Source of the DNA: CAWUFC02 sp963921335
GTDB lineage: Bacteria; Pseudomonadota; Gammaproteobacteria; Pseudomonadales; Halieaceae
Assembly: GCA_963921335.3 (NCBI GenBank)
Contig: CAWUFC020000002.1
Span: 992,001 to 1,056,000 of the forward strand
DNA length: 64,000 nt
Direction of reading: 5' to 3'
Each line of letters starts with the position of its first letter. Position 1 is the stretch's first letter. The position numbers were made by a program, and so were the translations under genes. Below the pieces are notes generated by a model. That model saw only the letters and a program-made list of their open reading frames with translations. It searched no databases and had not been told where the DNA came from. Of the stretch, positions 8,247 through 16,857 are shown piece by piece.

Positions 8247-10440
8247 AAATGATATCCACCCCATAGGAACGGGTTGCTGCGTAACTGGCGGTCAGGGTGC
8301 CCAAACTACCGAGCAGGTCGGAGCCAAACACTTTGTATTCTTCGTCGGTCAAATTCTTGCCCCAGAGCGCCAGACGCAGATCGCCCGCTTTGATCCATGG
8401 CATTTGCCCCAGTGTCAGTCGTGCATTGAGCAAGCTGTAACTGTGGCTGCCATTGTGCAGACCAAGCTCTCCGGCGCGCCCTTCTGCATAGGCGAAATAC
8501 TGCCGATCAGTATAGGCCCATGACGCCCAGGCACTGAACTGCCCAAGGCTGGAAGCGGGAAACTCATACAGGCCCGTCACACTCAGGCTGTGTTGTGGCG
8601 CGAGGGGAAATCGAGCGGCATCTGAGACGTCCTCTTCCCCTTCGAATACCGCCACGTAGTCGCTGTAGTCACCTTCGAAATAACCGTATGCCGCTGTCAG
8701 AGTCAAACCCCGGGCTGCCAGGGCAATCAGTTCGATCTCAGTACCCCAGGTAGTGGCTGAGCCGGCATTGGCTGTCACCAGATTAAACGATCCCACCGAC
8801 AAATCCGTCTGATCAATTTGCAGATCGCTGTAATCGTTGTAAAACACCGCCACATTGGTGCGGAACCGACGCTGCAGCCATTCGGCTTTTACACCCACCT
8901 CAAGCGCCAGCACCTCTTCCGGGTCGAACGTGTTGTTAAAACGCTCGGCGGAGTCCGCCCGGGCATTGAAGCCACCGCTTTTATAGGCAGTCGCCACTCG
9001 CAGGTACGTGTGCACCCTGTCTTCCACCCGGTAGTTGGCGGTGGCGCTCCAGTCAAAATTGGACCAGTCCTCCGCGCCGCTGGCAGCATAGGAAGCACTT
9101 TCAGGAATCAGTACCCTGCTGATATCAGCCTCCCGTTCATCCCAGGTATAGCGGAGGCCTAGTGTCAGGCTGAGACGATCCTCGGTACTGGCGAAAGGCA
9201 CGGTCGCCTCGCCGTAAAACGCAGCCGAGGTATTTTCGATATCCAGCACATCGGGAAAATAGAACACAGTAGCTATAGCATCGTTGTGACTGGTGCCCTT
9301 TTCATTGAAGTAGTAGAGGCCTGCCACGTAGTCCACCCGACCCTGGAAGCCCGTGCCCAGGCCCTGAAGTTCCTGGGTAAATTGTTCCTGATCCTGTGGG
9401 GTCTGGGCAGATTCCAGAAAAGGGATCAGATGATCGCCGCCGTCCAGATCCTTGGCACCGTATTGGTCCAGCGTGCGATAGCCGGTGATTGATTTAAGCC
9501 GGAAGCCATCGAAATCCCATTGCATGGTGAGGTTGTGACCGTCGACGTCATTGCGGCTTTCCTCCGCATTATTGAGCGTGAGCCTGCCGCGTCGATCGTC
9601 ATTTCCCGGCTCGGTAAGCGCCCAGGCCAGCGGTCCGCTCGGGTCTCCGTATACCAGTTGCATGGGCACCACGGTGCCGCGATAGCGATTGCGCTCAAAG
9701 GAATAGTCGAGCAGAAAGCGTTCGCTGGGACTCCAGCGCAATGCGACGCGCCAGGCCTCAGTATCGTGTCCGCCCAGGGTATCCACCACATCCCTACCGC
9801 TGACACCGGGTCCAAGCGCATTGGTAGCCGGGCCAGAAAAGCTGTTGTCGACCGGGCCATCGACCTGCCCGGTGACATAGGAACCCTTCAAACTGACATG
9901 AGCATACTCAGGCAGGCTAAGGTGAGTTTTGGATTGGAACAGGTTGCGATTACCAATGCCCAGCTCCTGCTTAAAGCCCCATTGGCCGGTGGGCTTTTTG
10001 GTGACAATACTGATGGCACCACCGATGGTATTGCGCCCGTACAGCGTGCCCTGGGGGCCGCGCAGCACTTCGATACGTTCCACCTCAAACAGGTCCAGCA
10101 AGCTACCTGATGCCCGGCCGACAATGACGCCATCCACGTAGTAACCCACCGGGCAGTCTTTAGCGAAGTTGGAGATATCGAGGTTGGTGATACCGCGAAT
10201 ACTGATCAGTGGTGTGGCGTTACCAAACAGGCTTTCTGCGACAGTGAGATTGGGCGTCTGAGGTGCAATGTCCGCGACGGTGTCTACCCGTATCTGTTCC
10301 AGCTCGGCATTCGAAAAGGCAGTCACCGAGATGGGCGCCTCCAGAATACTGGTTTCGCGTCGTTTTACGGTGACGATCACTTCTTCAAGCGCGAGCGGGC
10401 CGACTGCAAGAAATGCCAGCACCTGTACGGCTGTAATCAA
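8233..10440 (-). CDS. TonB-dependent outer membrane receptor
   Basis: About 735 residues from a TTG at 10440, preceded by a strong GGGGAGGTG ribosome site. This start gives a good signal sequence (LITAVQVLAFLAVGPLA) followed directly by the TonB box-like EEVIVTVKRRE and plug domain (SVTAFSNAELEQIRVDTVADIAPQTPN; RGITNLDISNF; LRGPQGTLYGRNTIGGAISI). The rest is a 22-strand barrel of the large gammaproteobacterial/sphingomonad receptor group. Such receptors import ligands too large for porins using energy from TonB-ExbBD. The gene is first in an operon with the racemase-family and cyclodeaminase-family genes, so an amino-acid- or peptide-derived ligand is a reasonable guess. The C-terminus ends in YEYQ rather than the usual aromatic residue. 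Confidence 0.93.
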   Translation of the reverse strand: MITAVQVLAFLAVGPLALEEVIVTVKRRETSILEAPISVTAFSNAELEQIRVDTVADIAPQTPNLTVAESLFGNATPLISIRGITNLDISNFAKDCPVGYYVDGVIVGRASGSLLDLFEVERIEVLRGPQGTLYGRNTIGGAISIVTKKPTGQWGFKQELGIGNRNLFQSKTHLSLPEYAHVSLKGSYVTGQVDGPVDNSFSGPATNALGPGVSGRDVVDTLGGHDTEAWRVALRWSPSERFLLDYSFERNRYRGTVVPMQLVYGDPSGPLAWALTEPGNDDRRGRLTLNNAEESRNDVDGHNLTMQWDFDGFRLKSITGYRTLDQYGAKDLDGGDHLIPFLESAQTPQDQEQFTQELQGLGTGFQGRVDYVAGLYYFNEKGTSHNDAIATVFYFPDVLDIENTSAAFYGEATVPFASTEDRLSLTLGLRYTWDEREADISRVLIPESASYAASGAEDWSNFDWSATANYRVEDRVHTYLRVATAYKSGGFNARADSAERFNNTFDPEEVLALEVGVKAEWLQRRFRTNVAVFYNDYSDLQIDQTDLSVGSFNLVTANAGSATTWGTEIELIALAARGLTLTAAYGYFEGDYSDYVAVFEGEEDVSDAARFPLAPQHSLSVTGLYEFPASSLGQFSAWASWAYTDRQYFAYAEGRAGELGLHNGSHSYSLLNARLTLGQMPWIKAGDLRLALWGKNLTDEEYKVFGSDLLGSLGTLTASYAATRSYGVDIIYEYQ

Positions 10441-10466
10441 AACACCTCCCCAACAGGGAACCCCCA

Positions 10467-12698
10467 ATGTATTATTGTGCCACCGACACAGGGGGAAACC
10501 TATTGTTTTACAGGCACCTACGCGTGATCGCCCTGCTTCTGCTGGCATGCATTCCGCCCTCTGCCTACCTGATCAGCCAACTGACCATCGACAACCGGCA
10601 GGAAAAACTGGTGAACCAGTCGGGTGAGGCGGCGCGACTCTACCAGCAGTTCAAACAGGATTTTGGCCACGATGAATTTGTCATCGTGGCCCTCTCTGGA
10701 CACGACCTGTTCGACGAAGACGTACTCGACGAACTGCTGGATATTGCCGAGTCATTGGAACAGATACCCCAGGTAGCCAGCGTCAACGGATTGCCCGTCA
10801 TCTATCGCGATCTTTTTGGTGCCGAAGACCCCGAAGCCCTGTTTGAGGAGATGACCAGCACCCCGTTCTATCGCAATCTGCTGATCTCTGATGACCATGC
10901 TGTAGCAGGCTTGATGCTGCAGTTGCGCGAATTGCAGTCAGTCGCCGAGCGCGGCGAACTGGTGGAGGCCGTAGAGCAGGTTGCAGCTGCTGCTGAAGAT
11001 CTGGGATTCCGGGTCGACCTTGTTGGGCAACCCATGTTCTCGGTCGCTATCAACCGCATCACCTCCACCGAAACCGGACGTACCTTTCCAATAGCGGGAA
11101 TCGCGGCCTTGCTGATCCTGCTGTTCCTGCTGCGCTCCGTCGCCGCGGCACTGGCTGTATTGATCTGCGGTGGATTGTCACTGCTCTACACCATGGCCGT
11201 GGTCAGCATCATCGGCTGGAGCATGAATCTGATCACCACCTCCCTGCCATTGGTGCTGTTCGTGCTGGCCATTGCCAATGGCATTCACGTGGCCAGTCGT
11301 TTCCAGCGCAGCTTGCACGACATACCTGATCGCGCCGCAGCCATGGATCACACTCTCCGGCAGCTGGGCATGTCCTGCCTGTTGTCGTCCCTCACTACTG
11401 CACTGGGTTTTCTGTCCCTCATGGTGGCCGACCTGGACGCGATCTCCCAGATGGGTGTTTACATGTCACTGGGCATCCTGTTTTCACTGCTCACCAACTT
11501 CACCATCGGCGCGTGGTTATTGGTCAATCTGCCAGTTCCCGCAGCCAGCGGTGCCGGCGCAAAACTCGGGACATGGCTACGCCAGCGAACAGATGTCGCC
11601 ATGCGCAAACCCTGGCATTTTATTGCGGCCTTTGCCCTGATTGCAGTCTGGGGTGTTTACGGCCTCAGTAAGCTGTCTTCATCCGGTGACGGCATGCAGT
11701 TCCTGCCCAAAGGTCACCCACTGACCGAGTCACACCGTTTTGTCTCTGAACATCTTACCGGCCTGACGGCGGTAGAGGTGGTGGTCGATGTGCCAGGTGG
11801 TTGGCTCAGTCGCGAAAACTGGCCCGCGTTGGAGCAGTTGACATCGGAACTGCGTGACATCGAAACCACGCGCCGGGTCTATGGCCCGCTCGATATCCTT
11901 AAAAAAATGCACCAGTGGTACCAGGGCGGCGATGCCGAGAATTACCGCCTGCCCAATGACCAGCCCACTGCCGATGAGCTAATCATTCTGCTTGATGATC
12001 AAAATGCCGACCAGCTCAGTGCCTACGCTGCCCCCGACGGCGATCGCGTTCGCATCTCTGTGCTGGCCGATCTCCAGGGAGACACCGCCACATCAGAACT
12101 GATCGATCAAATCGATACTGTGATAGCACGACTGCCAGAATCGATGCGAGCACACAGCACCGGTATTTCTGTGCAGATGCGCAGCCTCGGGGAAGGCCTG
12201 TTGACCACCCAGCTCACCAGTTACGGTCTGGCCTTTTTACTCATCTTCTCCACCATTGGGCTGGGCCTTCGCTCACGTCATTTGCCGCTGCTCAGTATCT
12301 TGCCGAATGTCATACCCATGCTGGTGATCTTCGGCCTGATGGCCAGTTTTGAGATCGCCCTCAACACGGCAACGGTTATGGTGGCCAGCATTTCTCTGGG
12401 TATTGCGGTGGACAATACCGTGCATGTGCTCACGCGCTTCAGGCGCCAGAGACAACAAGGGGAAGCCGCGATGGAGGCCTGCGAGTCCACTATCTTCCAA
12501 GTTGGCCCCAGTATTACCATCACCACCGCTACCGCATGCATTGGTTTCTATGCCCTGCTGCCCTCTGCTTTTGAACCCATCAGTAACCTGGGTTTGCTCT
12601 CGGGCAGCGCGGTACTGGCGGCACTGGTCGCCAACCTGCTATTACTGCCGGCTATGATTTCGTTGTCACCGCTGGAAAGGGACAATCCCTATGCTTAA
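10467..12698 (+). CDS. MMPL/RND-type exporter
   Basis: 743 residues with two repeated halves, each a periplasmic loop followed by a bundle of membrane helices. The first TM helix is IALLLLACIPPSAYLIS; the second bundle begins near IAGIAALLILLFLLRSVAA and the repeat near LTSYGLAFLLIFSTIGLGL. The conserved LAIANGIHVASRFQRSL and LGIAVDNTVHVLTRFRRQRQ motifs identify the MMPL/HpnN-like group, which exports lipids or hydrophobic molecules using proton flow. The start is uncertain: ATG 10467 has AGGGAA upstream, but TTG 10503 has a stronger AGGGGGAAA and would place the N-terminus right at the first helix. It overlaps the next gene by 8 bp, and its start is only 26 bp from the divergent TonB receptor start. 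Confidence 0.9.
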   Translation: MYYCATDTGGNLLFYRHLRVIALLLLACIPPSAYLISQLTIDNRQEKLVNQSGEAARLYQQFKQDFGHDEFVIVALSGHDLFDEDVLDELLDIAESLEQIPQVASVNGLPVIYRDLFGAEDPEALFEEMTSTPFYRNLLISDDHAVAGLMLQLRELQSVAERGELVEAVEQVAAAAEDLGFRVDLVGQPMFSVAINRITSTETGRTFPIAGIAALLILLFLLRSVAAALAVLICGGLSLLYTMAVVSIIGWSMNLITTSLPLVLFVLAIANGIHVASRFQRSLHDIPDRAAAMDHTLRQLGMSCLLSSLTTALGFLSLMVADLDAISQMGVYMSLGILFSLLTNFTIGAWLLVNLPVPAASGAGAKLGTWLRQRTDVAMRKPWHFIAAFALIAVWGVYGLSKLSSSGDGMQFLPKGHPLTESHRFVSEHLTGLTAVEVVVDVPGGWLSRENWPALEQLTSELRDIETTRRVYGPLDILKKMHQWYQGGDAENYRLPNDQPTADELIILLDDQNADQLSAYAAPDGDRVRISVLADLQGDTATSELIDQIDTVIARLPESMRAHSTGISVQMRSLGEGLLTTQLTSYGLAFLLIFSTIGLGLRSRHLPLLSILPNVIPMLVIFGLMASFEIALNTATVMVASISLGIAVDNTVHVLTRFRRQRQQGEAAMEACESTIFQVGPSITITTATACIGFYALLPSAFEPISNLGLLSGSAVLAALVANLLLLPAMISLSPLERDNPYA

Positions 12699-13431
12699 GT
12701 TGCTGCTCGCTTCGATATGCATGCTGATGATGCAGAGCTCACTGGGCGCACAAACCCTGGACGCGCAGTTTGAAGACGCAGCCTTCCGGTTTGACCTTGC
12801 CCTGGCCGAGACACTGCTGCCGGAATTTGAAGCTCGCGCTACTGCCAGCCAGTCCGAGGCCGATATACTGGCCTATGCTCGCGCAGCGCTGCTGGTGGCT
12901 GAACTAAAACGCGGCGAGTACGAGAGCCTGCAACAAGACAAAAAGGCGAGACGCCAGGCCGGCAAGGCCATAGACGTGATCGCCAAGTCTGCCATCAAGT
13001 CACTCGCGCCAGTGTCGGAGTTGTCTGAGCGCTATCGCCTGGAGGCCGACCTGACGACCACCATGATTCGAAGCAATTTTCGGGGCATGAAGCTGCAACC
13101 AAAAGTTGAAGAAGCACTGAACCGAGCGCTGGAGCTGGACGAACAGAACACTGATGCCTGGGTCAGCCAGGCCAGACGTCCTTTGTTTGCCTTACCAAAA
13201 CATGGCGGCGATCCCGCGCAGGCTCGTGAATACCTCGATCGGGCACTGGCCGTTGACCCCAATCATGTTCAGGCGCTGCTACTGAGTGGCGTGGCCTGGC
13301 ACCAGCTCGGCGAGGAAGCTCGGGCCCAGGCAGACTGGAATCGAGCTGCCATGATCAATCCCAATACTGAAAACGCGCAGTCGCGATTGCTGCAGCTAAA
13401 GCTGCCCGCGACCGACACACCCAAGGAGTAA
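12691..13431 (+). CDS. Exported TPR-repeat protein
   Basis: 246 residues with a signal peptide (MLKLLLASICMLMMQSSLGAQ), then an all-helical protein. Tetratricopeptide-type repeats are clearest at EALNRALELDEQNTDAWVSQA, AREYLDRALAVDPNHVQALL and GEEARAQADWNRAAMINPN (C-terminal ~110 residues). TPR domains hold protein-protein contacts; the periplasmic location and the 8-bp overlap with the MMPL gene suggest it assists or organises that exporter. No catalytic motif is visible. The nitroreductase gene follows after 3 bp, so the three genes form one operon. Confidence 0.82.
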   Translation: MLKLLLASICMLMMQSSLGAQTLDAQFEDAAFRFDLALAETLLPEFEARATASQSEADILAYARAALLVAELKRGEYESLQQDKKARRQAGKAIDVIAKSAIKSLAPVSELSERYRLEADLTTTMIRSNFRGMKLQPKVEEALNRALELDEQNTDAWVSQARRPLFALPKHGGDPAQAREYLDRALAVDPNHVQALLLSGVAWHQLGEEARAQADWNRAAMINPNTENAQSRLLQLKLPATDTPKE

Positions 13432-13434
13432 ACC

Positions 13435-14154
13435 ATGTCACTTGCCGACACCCCGCTGGCCCCTGACGAACTAGGATTGTTGGAAGGCCTGTGCAGCACC
13501 CGCGCGATTCGTCGCTACACCGACGAGCCCATCCCGGCACAGGTGCTGCGGGATATTATGTTCGTCGCCAGTCGCGCACCCAGCGGTTCCAACCGCCAGC
13601 CCTTTCGCTTCATGGTGCTCACCGACAGTGACAAAGCACAACAGGCCAAGCAGTTAATCGCTGAATCGGCTGCAAAGATCTGGGACTTCAAGCGCAGCAA
13701 TGAGAAATACGATGAGGGCAGCGGCACCCGTCCCGATTCCCCCAAATCCCGGATGGCTGCCACCATGCAGGCCTATGTGGACAATTTTGCCGAGGTGCCC
13801 TGCCTGATCCTGCCCTGCCTGGTGCGCTATCGCGACCCCAACCCCATGGAGGGCGCGTCACTGTATCCGGCAGTACAAAACCTGCTGCTTGCGGCCAGAG
13901 GGCTGGGCTATGGCGGCGTCATCACCGGTTTTCACGGTTTTGTGGAAGAAGAGCTCAAGCAATTGCTGAACATTCCCGAGCAGGTGTTTATCGGCGCGAC
14001 GGTCACCCTCGGCAAACCCCAGGGCAAGCATGGGCCGGTCAGGCGCCGGCCCTTGCAAGAACTGGTTTTTCAGGATGAATGGGACAACGGCGCTGACTGG
14101 GCGATCGACCCTCCCGGGACTCGCTTTACACAGGCCGGACCGCCCAAAAGCTAA
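13435..14154 (+). CDS. Nitroreductase family flavoprotein
   Basis: 239 residues. The N-terminal CSTRAIRRYTDEPIPAQVLRDIMFVASRAPSGSNRQPFRF signature is the FMN-binding start of the nitroreductase family; the later LGYGGVITGFH and VFIGATVTLGKPQGKHGPVRRRPL complete the FMN site. The family uses NAD(P)H to reduce nitro groups, quinones, enones or flavin. Homologues in catabolic clusters often act on unsaturated carbonyls. It is last in the MMPL-TPR operon, 3 bp after the TPR gene. Substrate unknown. Confidence 0.9.
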   Translation: MSLADTPLAPDELGLLEGLCSTRAIRRYTDEPIPAQVLRDIMFVASRAPSGSNRQPFRFMVLTDSDKAQQAKQLIAESAAKIWDFKRSNEKYDEGSGTRPDSPKSRMAATMQAYVDNFAEVPCLILPCLVRYRDPNPMEGASLYPAVQNLLLAARGLGYGGVITGFHGFVEEELKQLLNIPEQVFIGATVTLGKPQGKHGPVRRRPLQELVFQDEWDNGADWAIDPPGTRFTQAGPPKS

Positions 14155-14184
14155 CGCAATAAAACTGGCGCTGCCTGCCAGGTA

Positions 14185-14625
14185 CTATGCGCCATCCTCT
14201 GGCAGGTACTCCGAAAACAAATCACCTTTCACCGGGTCATCCGCCTCAGGTACATCGTAATAAGTGAGGATCTCCACATTGCCCTCGCCGTCGAATTTGA
14301 AGATCTTCACGCTGCGCAGCAGGCTGCTCTCACCTTCCTCATTGGTGAACGTGTTCTCCATCACCCAGCACATCTCGTTACCACAGATGTACATCAGGTC
14401 AGGATTGATATGAAGCTTTAGGGTGGGCTGAAACAGGTCCCAGGGGCTCACCGCAACTTCTTCGAAGCCTTTTTTTGGCGGCGTACCCACCGGGTCGTAC
14501 ATCAGAAACTCGCCAGTACCGATTGTGCGCCAGTTCTCGATCCATGCTTCCTTCTCTCCGGCATTCCAAAGCTCTACATAACCGCGAGCAAAATCGAGCA
14601 AAGTTTGGCGTGATACTGTTTTCAT
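14185..14625 (-). CDS. SnoaL-like/NTF2-fold protein
   Basis: 146 residues from ATG 14625 (MKTVSRQTLLDFARGYVELWNAGEKEAWIENW); the frame is open ~57 bp more upstream but without family-like sequence. The opening helix, the GTGEFLMYDPVGTPPKKGFEEV turn and the strands LHINPDLMYICGNEMCWVMENTF and VKIFKFDGEGNVEILTYYD fit the SnoaL/NTF2 cone fold. Such proteins are small polyketide cyclases, steroid isomerases or dehydratase-like enzymes. Convergent with the nitroreductase gene, 30 bp apart. No specific reaction can be assigned. Confidence 0.72.
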   Translation of the reverse strand: MKTVSRQTLLDFARGYVELWNAGEKEAWIENWRTIGTGEFLMYDPVGTPPKKGFEEVAVSPWDLFQPTLKLHINPDLMYICGNEMCWVMENTFTNEEGESSLLRSVKIFKFDGEGNVEILTYYDVPEADDPVKGDLFSEYLPEDGA

Positions 14626-14718
14626 GTGGTTCAGACTCCGTATTCGGCAATGATTAACAATAGCCAGATAATAGACCAACACCAGCTATTGCATGCAGCT
14701 AGTTCACGCTACCAGGCC

Positions 14719-15573
14719 CTACTCAACCTGAACCCAGGCACCCTCGACAGACCACCTGGCGGCGACCACAGGAATCTGGTCAACCGCTTCAGCCCGAGTG
14801 TCAAAGGGCCCCATTCGCACTCGATAGATCCTGCGGCTGCCACTGGCAGCCTCTATCACCGAGAGCCCTGAGGCGGCGCCTCCATGACTTTCGAGCCAGG
14901 CATTGGCGCGGGCTTTCTCAGCGAAACTGCTGAGGTTCAAATACCATAACGGCTTGAACCCGGCCGCCGTGTTGTTGACTTGATCACCAACAGAAGCAGT
15001 ACTCGCAACAGTCTCCGGTGCTTCCACTGGGGCTGGCTGAGGCTGTTCCTGAATGCGCTGTTCCAGCTCAACCAGGTTGCGGCGCAACTCGCGTACTTCC
15101 GATGCCAGAGCTTCAAGATCGGCTGTGCTGTGGCTGTGATCCAGCGCCGCATAGTCAGACTCTGCAGCAATGACTTGAGCGGCTGGCGCTGGCGCCCTCG
15201 ATGCGTTTGCCTCCAATTCGACCAGCCTGGCGTCGCCCATGTATATCGCGACCAACAGCAACGCCGTCAGAACAGCAATGGCACCCGGCACAATGTAGGA
15301 CGCCGCACCCGGGTTTGACTGTTGTTGGTAGGACTCAGCCTCTTCGTAGCTGTCGTCCTCCTCATACTCGTCGTCCTGGGCAAACTCAGGCTCTTCGAGG
15401 AAGTCATCGTCCAGCGGCAGCTCTTCATCGTCGAGGTCATCTTCGGGATCGCGCGACCGCCCGTCCCTAACGCCGGCATCATCATCCGGATCAGCGGCCC
15501 AATCGATAGATTCCTGAGGCTCATCATCCCAGTCAACGTCCGCTTCATGGGTGCGCTTGTCTTCGTCAGCCAT
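14719..15573 (-). CDS. SPOR-domain inner membrane protein with very acidic N-terminus
   Basis: 284 residues from ATG 15573, which has a near-perfect AGGAGGGG site 7 bp upstream. Residues 1-90 are cytoplasmic and very rich in Asp and Glu (runs such as DDLDDEELPLDDDFLEE). One transmembrane helix follows at ~92-112 (SYIVPGAIAVLTALLLVAIYM). A short coiled coil (LEALASEVRELRRNLVELEQRI) and a proline-rich linker lead to a SPOR domain at ~206-284 (WYLNLSSFAEKARANAWLES ... IYRVRMGPFDTRAEA). SPOR domains bind denuded septal peptidoglycan, so a role at the division site is likely. The acidic tail may bind basic partners. Not a recognisable FtsN or DedD. Confidence 0.82.
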   Translation of the reverse strand: MADEDKRTHEADVDWDDEPQESIDWAADPDDDAGVRDGRSRDPEDDLDDEELPLDDDFLEEPEFAQDDEYEEDDSYEEAESYQQQSNPGAASYIVPGAIAVLTALLLVAIYMGDARLVELEANASRAPAPAAQVIAAESDYAALDHSHSTADLEALASEVRELRRNLVELEQRIQEQPQPAPVEAPETVASTASVGDQVNNTAAGFKPLWYLNLSSFAEKARANAWLESHGGAASGLSVIEAASGSRRIYRVRMGPFDTRAEAVDQIPVVAARWSVEGAWVQVE

Positions 15574-15678
15574 GGTCACTCCCCTCCTATTCGACACAGT
15601 GCGAGAACAGCACGGGGCCGCACGATGTCACTATGACATGATAATCTTGGCCACCTCAACCAATACACGGCGGCCAGG

Positions 15679-16818
15679 ATGATTACCAAACTCGACGACT
15701 ACCCGATTCACCAGACCCCGGAGCCGGTGGCCCATACCGCTTCCAGCGACCGCTTTACCTATGACCGGTTCTGGTACAACGGTCATGCAAAGGATAGCTC
15801 TTTTTACTTCGGCGTGGCGATGGGCCGTTATCCCAATCTGGGCGTTCAGGACTGTGGTTTCACCCTGGCCATCGACGGCCATCAATACGCCTTTCACGGC
15901 TCACGCCGCGCACCCGATGAACCCACCGAGCTGACCGTAGGTCCGTTTGACCTGCAGATCCTGGAACCCATGGGCCGACACCGACTAGTGATTGGGCCCA
16001 ACGAAACAGGAATAGAATGCGATCTGGTCTTTGCGCCGCGCACCGCCGTCATGCAGGAGGGCCGCCAAACCCTGCGCAACGCTCGACATATCGTTATGGA
16101 CGCCACCCGCCTCGATCAATTTGGCTACTGGCAGGGTGTGATTCGCTACGATGGCAAAGAGCTGAAAGTAGATGGCCGCAGCACCTACGGATTGAAAGAC
16201 CGCTCCTGGGGCATTCGCCCGGTCGGCGAATCCTATAACGGTGGCGCGCCCATGGATGCATTCCAGGCCACCCATTTTCTGTGGGCGCCGATTCACTGGC
16301 AGGACCGCTGCACGCTGGCCGGCCTGTTTGAAGATGGCGAAGGCCACCAGTGGCATACCGATCAGGGTATTTTGCCCACCCACAACCCCAACTTTGATTC
16401 GCCCGACAGTCAACCGCCTGTTCAGGACCCTAACGCCATTAGCTGGGACGGCAAAGTCGGCCACAAGCTGGAGTGGGAAGCCGGCACCCGCCGCGCCACT
16501 GGCGCCACCATTCGAATAAATGACAAATCAGGCGAACACCTGGAAATCACCCTCAAGCCAGTGCTGCTGTGTCGGTTCAAGGGCATGGGTTACCAGCACC
16601 CCGAATGGGGCCACGGCAAGTGGAAAGGCGAGCTGGAAATCGGCGGTGAGAGCTGGAAAGCCGACGAGGTAGACCCACTAGCGCTGGAAAACATCCACAT
16701 CCAGCAGGTGATGGAGGCGCGCTGCGGCGATGAAGTAGGTTACGGCGTCCTCGAGCAGATGAACATTGGCCCTTGGGCGCCCTACGGGCTCAAAGAATGG
16801 TTCGACGGTGCTGGTTAA
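15679..16818 (+). CDS. AttH/CrtC-like (lipocalin-like double barrel) protein
   Basis: 379 residues, soluble, no signal peptide. Sequence such as DRFWYNGHAKDSSFYFGVAMGRYPNLGVQDCGFTLAIDG, then DRSWGIRPVG and THFLWAPIHWQDRCTLAGLFEDGEGHQWHTDQG, resembles the large family of uncharacterised proteins related to AttH and hydroxyneurosporene synthase (CrtC). In that family paired lipocalin-like domains bind or hydrate isoprenoids; homologues are common in actinobacteria and marine gammaproteobacteria with steroid or lipid catabolic genes. The gene converges on a P450 gene 25 bp away. The function is unknown; hydration or binding of a hydrophobic molecule is only a guess. Confidence 0.6.
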   Translation: MITKLDDYPIHQTPEPVAHTASSDRFTYDRFWYNGHAKDSSFYFGVAMGRYPNLGVQDCGFTLAIDGHQYAFHGSRRAPDEPTELTVGPFDLQILEPMGRHRLVIGPNETGIECDLVFAPRTAVMQEGRQTLRNARHIVMDATRLDQFGYWQGVIRYDGKELKVDGRSTYGLKDRSWGIRPVGESYNGGAPMDAFQATHFLWAPIHWQDRCTLAGLFEDGEGHQWHTDQGILPTHNPNFDSPDSQPPVQDPNAISWDGKVGHKLEWEAGTRRATGATIRINDKSGEHLEITLKPVLLCRFKGMGYQHPEWGHGKWKGELEIGGESWKADEVDPLALENIHIQQVMEARCGDEVGYGVLEQMNIGPWAPYGLKEWFDGAG

Positions 16819-16831
16819 CCAGGGCCGGTAT

Positions 16832-16857
16832 AAGCCGCCTGTTCAGAGTCGGCTTAC
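16832..16857. terminator. Possible shared terminator between convergent genes
   Basis: A 7-bp inverted repeat (TAAGCCG at 16832-16838 and CGGCTTA at 16851-16857) with a 12-nt loop spans the junction of the two convergent genes and overlaps the last codons of the P450 gene. On the plus strand it is followed by a short T-containing stretch (CTTTC). Weak; no long T-run. Confidence 0.3.
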
